From the NCBI GenBank assembly GCA_026261815.1, contig JAMPIT010000059.1:15796001-15860000 (forward strand): 64,000 nt of DNA, given 5' to 3'. Source of the DNA: Monarcha castaneiventris obscurior. Lineage: Eukaryota; Chordata; Aves; Passeriformes; Monarchidae. The position numbers and the translations under genes are program-made. Positions within the stretch are counted from its first letter, which is position 1. The number at the start of each line of letters is the position of its first letter. This document shows positions 24,091 to 33,845 of this stretch, piece by piece. Under the pieces are notes generated by a model. The model saw only the letters and a list, made by a program, of their open reading frames with translations, was not told the origin of the DNA and made no database searches.

Positions 24091-24460
24091 TGTTAGGGAC
24101 TGTGGACTTAAAACACCCAAACAGCTCAGGATCCAGAAAAAGTTTTTTTTATTGGAAGCAAGCAAGCAAGAATATGAGCACAATAGTCAGATTTGCATCA
24201 TGCACAAGTAGATATATATAAGTTAGGAAGTGTAAGGTGGCAAAACTTGCTGGTGTAGATAAAGACCTATACAGCAGACACTGCCTACATGTAATTCTTT
24301 GGGACACCTGCAAAAGTAACAGGTTTTTTTGGAGTGGAGAGAATGGTGTAAATATCCCTTCTGGCAATGTGTTTACATCTGACCTACAGCATTGTGTTAG
24401 AAGATGCAAAGCACTTCTCCCTGGGCTTGTTGTCAGTACGAGGAGGTTCAGTGAGGTTCA
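24091..24460 (-). mobile_element. Candidate solo LTR (about 370 bp)
   Basis: Read on the minus strand, it begins TGAACC and ends CCTAACA, giving TG...CA. A TATA run lies near 24212-24220 ('ttatatatatcta') and an AATAAA at 24148-24153, about 60 bp apart; a U5-like tail follows. Six-base flanks GAGAAC (24085-24090) and GAGAAG (24461-24466) differ at one base, consistent with an old 6-bp target duplication. No retroviral genes adjoin it. I do not know the family. Confidence 0.45.
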
Positions 24461-25797
24461 GAGAAGCAGAGTCTAATTTTTCATTTTGTCCCTATCTAGT
24501 CCCTATAATGTGATCATGACATATTGCAGATCTGTGTTAGATATCACTGTCTTTAAAACTCTGGAATACCTTGGATGACTTTAACAATTAAAAATTTTAT
24601 AAATTACTTCTGAGTTTTACAATAGCTGTCATTAAGAGAAAGGAGAACAGATGACTGGACAAAATCCTTTGAAAGTGAATAGTGAGACAGCTTGCTTCCT
24701 GCACTACACTGAAGGACCTGTGCTCCTTACTACCACATGGTGCAATTTTGATGTGCTTAATCCCTAGCTGTGCTAACTGCCTTCTTTTCTCATTGTTTTT
24801 TTCTAGGAAGATTATTGCTTTCAGAACAACAAAAAATCCCCCAAACCAAATCAATCCAAACCAAAAAATAAAACAAAAGCATTTATGCATGATATTATTT
24901 TTTCTCTAATTGTGTAGCCATTTCATACCGTCCTCTGATTCCTCCATCCTTCTTTGGCACAATCAACTATCTAGTAAAAAGGTTGCTAAGAGCCTGTGTT
25001 TCATATTCCCTAGTGTGCAATCAAAGCTTGAAAAACCAGGGGTTGTGTTGCCAGCTGCATCACTCATTTCTTGCTGTATTCCTGAAACCAAGGCTGCTCT
25101 GAATGTCTGCAGTAAGTGCTGAAGTAGCAACGAGGAGAGGCAGAAAACTGAGGTGGGGAAGTGTCTGTCTGCAGTCATAAAATGGCAGAACTTTTCTGGT
25201 TTCACACAATTCACACAGACACTGGTACCTTTATCAGAATTATGAAATACAGGGAACTGGATATTAAGAATCTTTCCATTGGATTGAAAAGCTCAGACCT
25301 AAACCAGATGTATTTGGCTCAAAATCTGTCATTATTTAGCAGTTGTTTAATGATCTGTGTTAAGTGAATTGATAAGTTAATTTAAAGAGAAATGTAACTT
25401 GTTTGTTTAAAGATTTTTCTCTGGCTGTCTAAGAAGAGAGACCAAAGGTTGGGATAAACCAGGCTACATTGTTACTTTTTTTTTAAGCAATTGGAAACTG
25501 GAAAAATGTCCTTAATTTTTGGATATAAATTTCCACCTATTATGATCAATTGGAATTATTAACATTTTATCTTATTTACCAAATTGCCTGACTTGGATAC
25601 AAAATCTTCTTTGGAATATTGAAAATAAATGTATTCCTTTCCATTGTTATCTTGGCCCATCATTTTCATAGATGGTTAGTTCTGGGTTATGCATTGTTGT
25701 TTAATAAGAAAAAGAAATGCAGACATAGCCAGGAAGCTGAGTGGGGTGCCTGAGACTAGAGATTCTGAGAGTTTGGACAGGATTACGTACAGGTTTC
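24461..25797. other. Unique DNA, nothing recognised
   Basis: An A/C-rich tract (24825-24885) and AT-rich sequence. Short open frames on both strands are unsupported. The stretch ends at the pentanucleotide array. Confidence 0.5.
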
Positions 25798-26056
25798 TTC
25801 CCTTCCCTTCCCTTCCCTTCCCTTCCCTTCCCTTCCCTTCCCTTCCCTTCCCTTCCCTTCCCTTCCCTTCCCTTCCCTTCCCTTCCCTTCCCTTCCCTTC
25901 CCTTCCCTTCCCTTCCCTTCCCTTCCATTCCCTTCCCTTCCCTTCCCTTCCCTTCCCTTCCCTTCCCTTCCCTTCCCTTCCCTTCCCTTCCCTTCCCTTC
26001 CCTTCCCTTCCCTTCCCTTCCCTTCCCTTCCCTTCCCTTCCCTTCCCTTCCCTTCC
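25798..26056. repeat. (TTCCC)n pentanucleotide microsatellite, about 52 copies
   Basis: A 259-bp array of 5-bp TTCCC units runs with a single interruption, C to A at 25927. The plus strand is pure pyrimidine except at that base; the minus strand is (GGGAA)n with a GGG triplet every five bases. The FPSLP and GREGK open frames through it are translations of the repeat, not proteins. Its true length may be compressed in the assembly, because such arrays are hard to sequence. Confidence 0.98.
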
Positions 26057-28219
26057 TTTTTCTTTTTGATTTTATATTTTAAGTTGCAGAAAACAAAAAG
26101 CTCATGTAACACCCTTGAGAGAAAGGCATTTCACACTTGCCTTCTTTCACTGAATGTCTTTTGCCACTGGTTCGGTGTCTGGGTACAAACATCCCGGTAT
26201 CGTAGAGGCACTTACAGATCTCTGCCCAATGGGGAAACTGGTTCTGAAAATAAAATTCAAGGGGGAAGGTTTGTCTTTTCCTTGGTGTCAGTCAAGAAAA
26301 GTCACTTCAACTTTTTATTGCAACTTTTATTATACTTTTAAATTTAAGTCTTTATCCACTTTCTCTTTCTTTTCTTCCCTACTTTTTATTGGAGGTACTG
26401 ACCAATTTCTGCTCCAACATACAGAAAGCTTTGTACCTTTGATAAATTACAGATTTGTCAGAAGATTGTCATTGCTTTAATGATGCCCCTGTCTTGAGAT
26501 GCTTCACTTCTGTTTTGCATGTCTAGAGAAAACTTATGCTTTGTTCTTGGAAGCACAGTCCTTTTTACATTTCTATACCTAAGAGAGTTTAATGAAACAC
26601 TTCCAATTACAGTAATTTCAAGCTGCTCTGTTTAGACCACATGGAAACAGAATATTGTGTCTTTGCAGGAGCACGTTGCTGATTCTTACTTGAGTACTAT
26701 CCCTCCATTCCAGCAAGGCAAATACTGCAATTTCCTTGCATCATATAATATCAGGTTGCTTATATGACTAAAATTCATAATATATCTTTAAGAAAATAAC
26801 ACCACTGGATATACAGCTTTATGTAGAAAGAACATCCACAGTTTTTGTAAAACACCAGGCCTTGACTGACAATAAGTGCAGTTTTTGAGAGCTTATGGCC
26901 AGTTTTTGTCAGAAAAAAAACCCAACTAAACAAAACCAAAGATAGCCATCTGCAATAGCACCATCTGCTGGTCCTCAAAATTTGATATAAATTGTCAGCC
27001 TTTGACTGAAAACCATACTGCTCATCATGGGCATAATTTATAAGCACTTACTTGTAGGGAACTGCCAGTATAAATGGAAAATTTTGCAGTAAAAAGCAGC
27101 TTATTCTAGTCCATAATGATTTTCTTTTTGTAGAGTGGCCAAGAGTTGGCAGGAGTTCTTGCTTCTTTTAATAGTAGTCTGTGAGCTTTAAAATAGGAAT
27201 GACTGCCTCCTGTTTTCATTTTACCTGAAATTAAGATTAAAAATAAAGAGTTTAAGGTATTGTGAGTGATGCATGAAATTTGTCTAGAAGGACATTTGTA
27301 CCACATAACTAGTTTCAAATGGTTTTTCCTTAAAATGGAAGATACATATCATGAAAATAGAGTTCAGTTCACATTTTGGTTTTAGTTTCCATTAAATAAA
27401 TTAAAAATTTATTTTCAAGACTGAGTAAACAATGACAGAATCAGACTAACTGAGAATAAAGCGTAACAGAGAGGAAAATTTTACAAATGGAAAGAACAAG
27501 AATGAGGTGAAATCTTAAGGTTACCCAACTTCATCATCAGCATCATTTAAAACACTCAGAGAAAGATGTCGAGCTGTCTTCAGATCAATTGCATTGTTCC
27601 TCAAATTCTGATAAAATTAAATGAGGTTATCAAACAGAGGAGGTTTAAATTTCAAGAAAAGATAGTATATAAACAATTTGTAAAGCAAAATAGTTTGTAA
27701 ATGCATCTTCAGTTAGCCATTTTTAACCACTTCAGTCACCAAGCAGTCTCTCTTCAGGACTCCATTCACTTTGCAACAAAGAATCAAAAAATAATATTCA
27801 GTTAGCATTGGATCTTCTGCCAATACCCAGAGTGATTGTTTCTAGAATTTTCTTTTTCTGAAATCTGACTTAAAAGAGTTTTTCCTGAAGACTTACAATA
27901 GTTCCCAGCTTGTGTCAGATCCCCAGAACAGTTTCTTGTTTCCTTACTGAATTTTGGATTCTTCCACAGAAGCAAATCAGAATGGATCTGAGTGATGTGT
28001 TTCAGCCACTTATTCACCGGAAATGTGTCTGCCAAAATGGAGGGCTTCAGGAAGTCCCGTGTCTGAAGCTGAACTATCCAACAAGGTTTACACAAAATGA
28101 ACAAAGCATAGCAGAAATGGTGAAGGATTGCTTCAGAAATTCTGAGGTGTTTGTTTTTCACACACTACTAGCAAAAGACAAGGAAGTTAAGGATTAAATA
28201 CATCAAATTAGTACCATTG
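26057..28219. other. Unique DNA, nothing firmly recognised
   Basis: No transposon identified. Overlapping open frames on opposite strands at 27802-28197 (119 and 95 codons) lack domains and splice support. A CTCF-like motif on the minus strand lies at 26958-26971. This could be intronic or intergenic. Confidence 0.45.
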
Positions 28220-28948
28220 ATGACAACATGAACATGAACAACAAGGCCAAGCGCAAGGTCCTGAACCTGGGCCAGGACAATCCAAAACACAGATAGAGAC
28301 CAGGTGGTGCCTGGATGTAGAGCAGCCCTGAGGAGAAGGACTTGGGCTGTTGGTTGATGAGAAGCTCAAAATGACCTGGCAATGTGCACTTGCAGACCAG
28401 AAAGCCACCTGTGACCCAGCTGCATCAGAAGAGGCACAGCCAACAGATCCAGGGAGGCGATTCTGCCTTTCTACTCTGCCCTCATGACACCTCACCTGGA
28501 GTGCTGCACCCAGTTCTGGGGCCCCCAACATTGAGCTGTGTGAGTCCAGGGGAGCCCACCAAGATGACCAGAGGGGGATTGAAGCGACTCTCCTGCGAAG
28601 ACAGGCTGAGAGAGCTGAGGCTGTGCAGCATGGAGAAGGCTCTCTGCCTTACAGCATTGTTCCAGTACTTGAAGGGAGCCTATAAGAAAGATGGAGGGAG
28701 ACGTTTTACAAGGGCATGCAGTGAAAAGACAAAGTGAAATGTTTTTAATCTGAATGACAGTATGTTTAGATAAGATTTTTAGGAAGAAATTTATTACTGT
28801 GAGGATGGTGAGGCACTGGTACAGGCTGCACAGAGATGTTGTGGATGTCCCATCCCTGGAAGTGTTTAAGGCAAAGTTGGATGTGGCTTTGAGCAACCTG
28901 GTCTACTGGAAGGTGTGCATTCCATGGCAGAGGATTTTTGAAATCAAT
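28220..28948 (+). mobile_element. CR1 LINE, outer element of a nested pair (5' part)
   Basis: It starts in late ORF2 ('caaggccaagcgcaaggtcc', then 'gaggagaaggacttgggctg'). It runs through 'cacctggagtgctgcaccca', 'gacaggctgagagagctgag' and 'ccagtacttgaagggagcct' into the 3' UTR ('atttattactgtgaggatgg'). It breaks off after 'ccatggcagagg', where a minus-strand CR1 is inserted; the missing 3' tail resumes at 29191. ORF2 is a relic with stops. The antisense open frames of 107 and 134 codons are shadows. Confidence 0.92.
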
Positions 28949-29190
28949 CACAGAATCATCAAGGTTGGAAGAGACCTTCTAGGACATGTAGTACAACTGC
29001 CAACCCAGTTCACCATAATTATCCCTAAACCATATCCCCACATGACACATCCAGTGTCTCTTGGACACTTTCAGAGATAGTAACTCCACCAACCCCCTGG
29101 GCAACTTATTCCAACCACTCTTCCAGTGAATTTTTTTTCTAATATCCAATCTGATCTTGTCTTTTCACTTGAGACATGCCAGAAGAGATG
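28949..29190 (-). mobile_element. CR1 LINE inserted into another CR1
   Basis: The plus strand shows an inverted CR1 3' end: 'cacagaatcatcaaggttgg', 'aagagaccttctagg', then 'cccctgggcaacttattcca' and 'ctaatatccaatctgatctt'. Its terminus type (tail '...ccttgatgattctgtg' on its own strand) differs from the host element's, so it belongs to another CR1 subfamily. ATCAAT flanks it at 28943-28948 and 29191-29196, a plausible 6-bp target duplication. About 242 bp, strongly 5'-truncated. Confidence 0.88.
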
Positions 29191-29231
29191 ATCAATAAGG
29201 TCCCTTTGAACCCAAACCATTATATGATTCA
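29191..29231 (+). mobile_element. CR1 LINE, outer element's displaced 3' tail
   Basis: The terminal CR1 block 'aaggtccctttgaaccca' and 'aaccattatatgattc' completes the element that starts at 28220. It is separated from the rest by the inserted minus-strand CR1. Confidence 0.85.
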
Positions 29232-32200
29232 CAAAGGGTGTGGAAGTGACCTGCAGAAGGTCTCCAAGGAAACCAGAGACAGAACCATAAACTGACCAGA
29301 AACAACCTGCAGTGTCATACTCCACTTACTATAAGTAAGGCTATAAAAATGATCACTGCATTTCTTCAAGGTTTAAATGTTTCTTTAATATGGTCTATAA
29401 GAGAAATTTGATTCTTATTCATAGGTGTCAGGCTTGTAAGAAAACCCTAGCAAGAAACATAGATATATACTGACCCATGTACCAACCAGGAACCAGATAT
29501 TATTAAAAAAAAGTTTCCTTTTTTACTGAAAATTATTTGAATTCAGTTGTCCATTTCTCAGAAATTAGGGCACCTAAATACATGGAGGTCTTTTCCATGC
29601 TTGAAGGTAATATTTGACATCCTTTCATTTGATAGGAACCAGCCTTTATTTGTTATTAGAACATGTTGCATACTTCTAGTACTCCACCAAATTTTTTTAA
29701 AGACCACTAACCCAAGAGGAATGTTTCAGTGACCTTGACAAAACAACTTGAAAACAATGTGTTCTATTAAAAATCTTCATACTGGAATTACATATTTTTC
29801 CAGAAGCATGCAGTTTTGTTTGAAATGTTGAAAGTAAGTATTTTATTTTATCTTTGCCTTCCTTTTGAACATATTCAGGCAGAAATTTTAGTCAAAATGC
29901 TGGAAAGACAAGCTTGAGCAATCAGAATTGTCATCAAGATTGTAATTTGTGAGATACACGTTCAAGTTCATGCTGTTACTATTAATCAAATATTTTTCTA
30001 GCCCAGACAAAACAGAAGGCCCTGTAAATATGCCGTGTTTCATTTATATCCTATTCTTAACCACAGAATAATAGTGCACTACATGGTCATACAGAGTGGA
30101 ACAGCTGCAGTAGTACAAGTCGAAGAGACAAGCTGATGTCCTATTCTGTAGCTAAGTAGGATGCTCAAGTGATTCAAGTAAATCTGTAACATCCCTCTTC
30201 TTCTTCGTATTTCTTTCTTAAAAGACATGAGAAAAGGTCACTTAAATGGAAATCAGAATAAAGCCAGTGTTACAAAGTATAATTTAGTACACAATTATTT
30301 TTCCCTGCCATCTTGATTTTATGCAGTACTTAGGGTAAAATAGTACTTTCATAAACAGACGGATGCACATGTAAATTTGGTAACACTTTTTGTTCAGTTT
30401 TCTCCATTTCTCTCAACAATTTAAAGAGATCTCTCTCTCCTTTCCTAAGTTCTCTAACAGAGTGGACCTACAGCATCCCTAGTCACTGAACACCAGAAAT
30501 CGTCTCCGACTTTCCTGAAATTCTGTAGTGACCACTGTTTCAAACAGAAAGATTAATTACAACAAAGAGGTTAACATGTTTCTCCATGATTCATGCCAGG
30601 TAAGTTTTGTAGTATTTATGCCATAGATGGACCATTTATAGAGAAAATTACTGAAATAAATGATGATGCATGTAAGTGGAGATATTTGTGTATCATGCCA
30701 GAAATATACACAGACAGAAATCTTAAGAGCTCTGGCATAATACAAGCATAAATTTGTTGGCACTTTTTGTTCCATATTCTGCATTTCTCTCAACTTTTAG
30801 AAAACAGGTTTTCTGGTCCATGTAGCTCTTCTTGCAATGCAAAGTACTTTTGAGAAGAAAAAGATGAATAGCTATATGAAAATTACTCATGGCATAGCCT
30901 ATATTTTGGGATATGTTTAGACCAGCTTAGAATAAGCCTTAATAGTTTAAACCATTTAGCTATAACACAACATGCTTTTTGCATTGTCAGACAAACAGAA
31001 AAGAATGTGTTAAACAACAGATTAGAAAACATTCTTTTGATATTTCTGTCCTACTCAAAAATAAGTCTTGCCATCAGTATAAAGAAACACTTTGCTCCTT
31101 TATTCAGTGACACTGTGTGGTTTATTTTTTGTGACACACTTTTCATTTTACGTAAACTAGTTACAACACTGCCTGTAAAAGAAATCAATCTCATCAGCAC
31201 AGAGGGGGCAATTTTTTCATCTCCAGTTTGACAGGAAAGGGTACTGCAAAATGAATTACTGGAGGAAAGATGCAAGGATTACTTCTAAGTACTTGCTGAC
31301 ATGTTCCTCCCAGATATCTTTTGGCACAGTTTCACAGGGAACTGACTCAAGCTTTACAGAAAAATGTGTTTACAGAGGACACATTGTTAGTATAATAGAT
31401 TTTTTCAGAGCAACATGAACCAAATCTATAGCATTGTTGGTCCTACTATATGCAGTAGTTTGCCTGCCTGTGGGTGCTTCATGAGTAATGGAGTCAGGAG
31501 AGTGTAACACTTTCACAAATGAAATTATTTAAATATGGGATTTTAATCCCTTTTTGTTTGATTGAAGCGAAAAAAGTTCAGGACTCTTGTTAGGTAGTTC
31601 TGATGTTGAGATGAGGATGTGGGGGAGAGCTACAAATGCTAATAAGCAATATTCAGGGTGAAAAGGAGAACTCTGAACTACACACGACTTCCAAAATTCC
31701 TAAAATTCGTACTCTTCATGTGAACTTCATGCCACTCCCTATAATATGACTATCTTTTTTTGCCCATTCTGCAGTTGAAGAAGAGGGTCTTTGGTAATTC
31801 CCTACTGCTATTTTGTACATGATTTCTTCCTCATTATGTGGATTGTTTCTATGACTGTGATATAAGAGAGAAAAGCAGCTTCCTTCTTTCATGTATGCAC
31901 GTACATACATGTGCAAACATCCACATATGTATTTCTTATATGATCCATTAAAATCCCTGCATCCTGTGTGTATGTGAAATGCTCTATTATAATTGATGAG
32001 GGCATTAGGGAAAGTATTTAAGCTTTGTATCATTTAATAGAAAATTTTATATGTTCCGTTTATATTGTTTTATCTAGTCTATTTCGCTAATTCACGAGGG
32101 AGAGTTCTGTTGTTAGGGTTACTAACACGGACCATGAGAGAGAAATACCCCTGAGTAAAAACCTTATTAACAGCTATTCAGTGAATTTAATTCTTTCTGG

Positions 32201-32569
32201 AATACTGCCACCAATTACTTTTTGGCATGCTGACTTACACAACTTTTGCAGTATCTTATACCAACAGTTGCCATGAGTACATACCATAAGAATTACCTTA
32301 ATTGGCTGAGTATTTTGGAAGTTTCAGCCTGGCATGACCTGAGCTCACATGGACTACAGAAATGAGAAGGGAAAACAAAAAAGAAGTAAAGTCTGATGTC
32401 AAGGTACACACATCCTTCCTGAACTGTGAAGATTTTGTTTTCTGTATTTCTCTACCATATTTTAACCCTAGAGATTCCCATTTAATATGAATAAAATTTA
32501 ATTTCAAGGACAACAGAAGACTCGTCATGGAATGTTCTTAATGTTCTTGTATTGAATGATCCAATAGCC
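29232..32569. other. Unique AT-rich DNA, nothing recognised
   Basis: About 3.3 kb without a recognised repeat or coding exon. A (CATA/TGTA)-rich patch lies near 31890-31930. Open frames such as 31716-32033 (105 codons, minus) have no recognised domain. Confidence 0.5.
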
Positions 32570-33019
32570 TGGATTTGGCCAGGACAGAGTTAATTTTTTC
32601 ACAATAGCTGTGAGCAGAAGGGGATGGGACCCCTGTGGCAATGTCTAGGTTGTTATTCTATACCATTTCAGGTCACCATTGCAGTGAGAAGAAGGGTGTG
32701 GTGGTGTAGGGAAGAATTGTTCATTGCTGCCAGGTCTGCAGTGAGCATTTTTGCATGGGAACTGTCCCTTTTTGTATACTTTTTTAATTAATATTTTTAC
32801 TGTTCATTTTCTTAACTCACTTCCCTTTCCAGTGAATTCTTTCTTATCTCAATCCATGATTATCACCTTTTTATACTTCCAGTTTTGAAGTCCATTCTAG
32901 AAGTGAGAAGGGGGAGGGGAAAGGGAGAGGGAGGGAGCAAATAAGTGGGATCTGATTTGGGATAGTCTCAGTGGGGTGTGGGACACTAAACTGGGGAGTG
33001 CCATTCCTAAACCATGACA
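32570..33019 (+). mobile_element. Endogenous retrovirus LTR (avian ERVL-like)
   Basis: It begins 'tggatttggccaggacagag' and 'ttaatttttt', matching the start of the same bird LTR type as 44884-45455, read in its sense direction. It continues through 'gagtgagaa'-like and poly(A)-region blocks ('ttaattaatatttttactgt') and a G/A-rich stretch (32906-32940). It closes with 'aaccatgaca', giving TG...CA ends. Many substitutions indicate age. No convincing target duplication is visible. It abuts a CR1 on its 3' side, and no retroviral genes are present. Confidence 0.72.
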
Positions 33020-33079
33020 TTTAGCAAAAGCAACATGCATGTAGAAGGACTGAGAGGCATTTTGTGGACTTTAGGCATT

Positions 33080-33845
33080 AAGTACTCATTTTGGATGGAT
33101 AAGGATTTAATTGGACAGTCGCATCTGGAGGGTAGTGGTCAACAGGTCAGAATCCTGATGGACATCAGTGATGAGTGGTGTCACTCAGGAGTTTACACTG
33201 GGACCAGTGTTATTTATTATCTTCATTAATGACGTAGACTAAGGGATTGAGTGCACCCTCAACAAATTGCAGATGACACCAAGATGAGTGTGGTTGCCAC
33301 ACTTGAAGGGCGGGATACCATCCAAAGACACTAGGGCAAGCTCAAGTGGGCCCTTGGGAATCTCATGAGGTATAATAAGATCAAGAGGAAGTGCTACACC
33401 TGATTTGGGGCAATGTGCAGTATCAATGCAGGCTGGGGGATGAGAAGATCACGAGTAACTTTGCAAAAGGAACTTGGGGGTGCTGATGGATAAGGGGCAG
33501 GACATGAGCCAGTAATTTGCACTTGCAGCCCAAAAAGCTGATTGTATCCTGGGCTGAATCATAAGAAACATGGCCAGCCATTTAAGGGACCCTCTGCCCC
33601 TCCACTCTGGTGAGACCCCACCTGAAGTGCTGAATCCTGCTCTGGGCTCCCCAGCACAGGCAGGACATGGACCTGTTGGAATGAATCTAAAGAAGGAACA
33701 CCAAGATGAGTAGCAGGATAGAGCACCTCTCCTATAAGGGAAGGCTGAGAGAATTGTGATTGTTCAGCCAGTAAAAGAGAAGGATTTAGGGTGACCTTAG
33801 CATTGCCTTCCAGTACCCCAAACCATTTTATTATTCTATGATTTT
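33080..33845 (+). mobile_element. CR1 LINE with a missing 3' UTR block
   Basis: It enters ORF2 in the reverse-transcriptase region, with 'tttattatcttcattaatga' followed by 'gattgagtgcaccctcaaca'. It proceeds through the usual late-ORF2 blocks ('acttgcagcccaaaaagctg', 'gaccccacctgaagtgctga', 'gcacctctcctataaggg'). At about 33810 it jumps from 'ttgccttccagtacc' straight to the terminal 'ccaaaccatt...attctatgat', so roughly 250 bp of family-typical 3' UTR is absent. An in-frame TAA and a 1-bp deletion before ADDTK (near 33270) inactivate ORF2. Confidence 0.9.
33150..33300 (+). pseudogene. CR1 ORF2 reverse transcriptase remnant
   Basis: Remains of RT motifs around the active site: SGVTQE-like, then VLFIIFINDVD (expected FNIFINDLD) followed by a stop. 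ADDTK appears only in a shifted frame because one T is missing from the 'aaatttgcagat' expected of the family. The aspartate pair is still encoded but out of frame. Part of the CR1 at 33080-33845 and not functional. Confidence 0.75.

Noticed and set aside
25689..26112. Open frames of 75-126 codons with FPSLP or GREGK repeats on both strands
   Set aside because: They are translations of the TTCCC microsatellite; all frames are open because the unit is stop-free.
27802..28197. Overlapping open frames of 119 (minus) and 95 (plus) codons
   Set aside because: Opposite-strand overlap, no domain and no convincing splice sites; I could not decide that either is real.
28492..28896. 134-codon minus-strand open frame
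   Set aside because: Antisense to the outer CR1 of the nested pair; no independent support.
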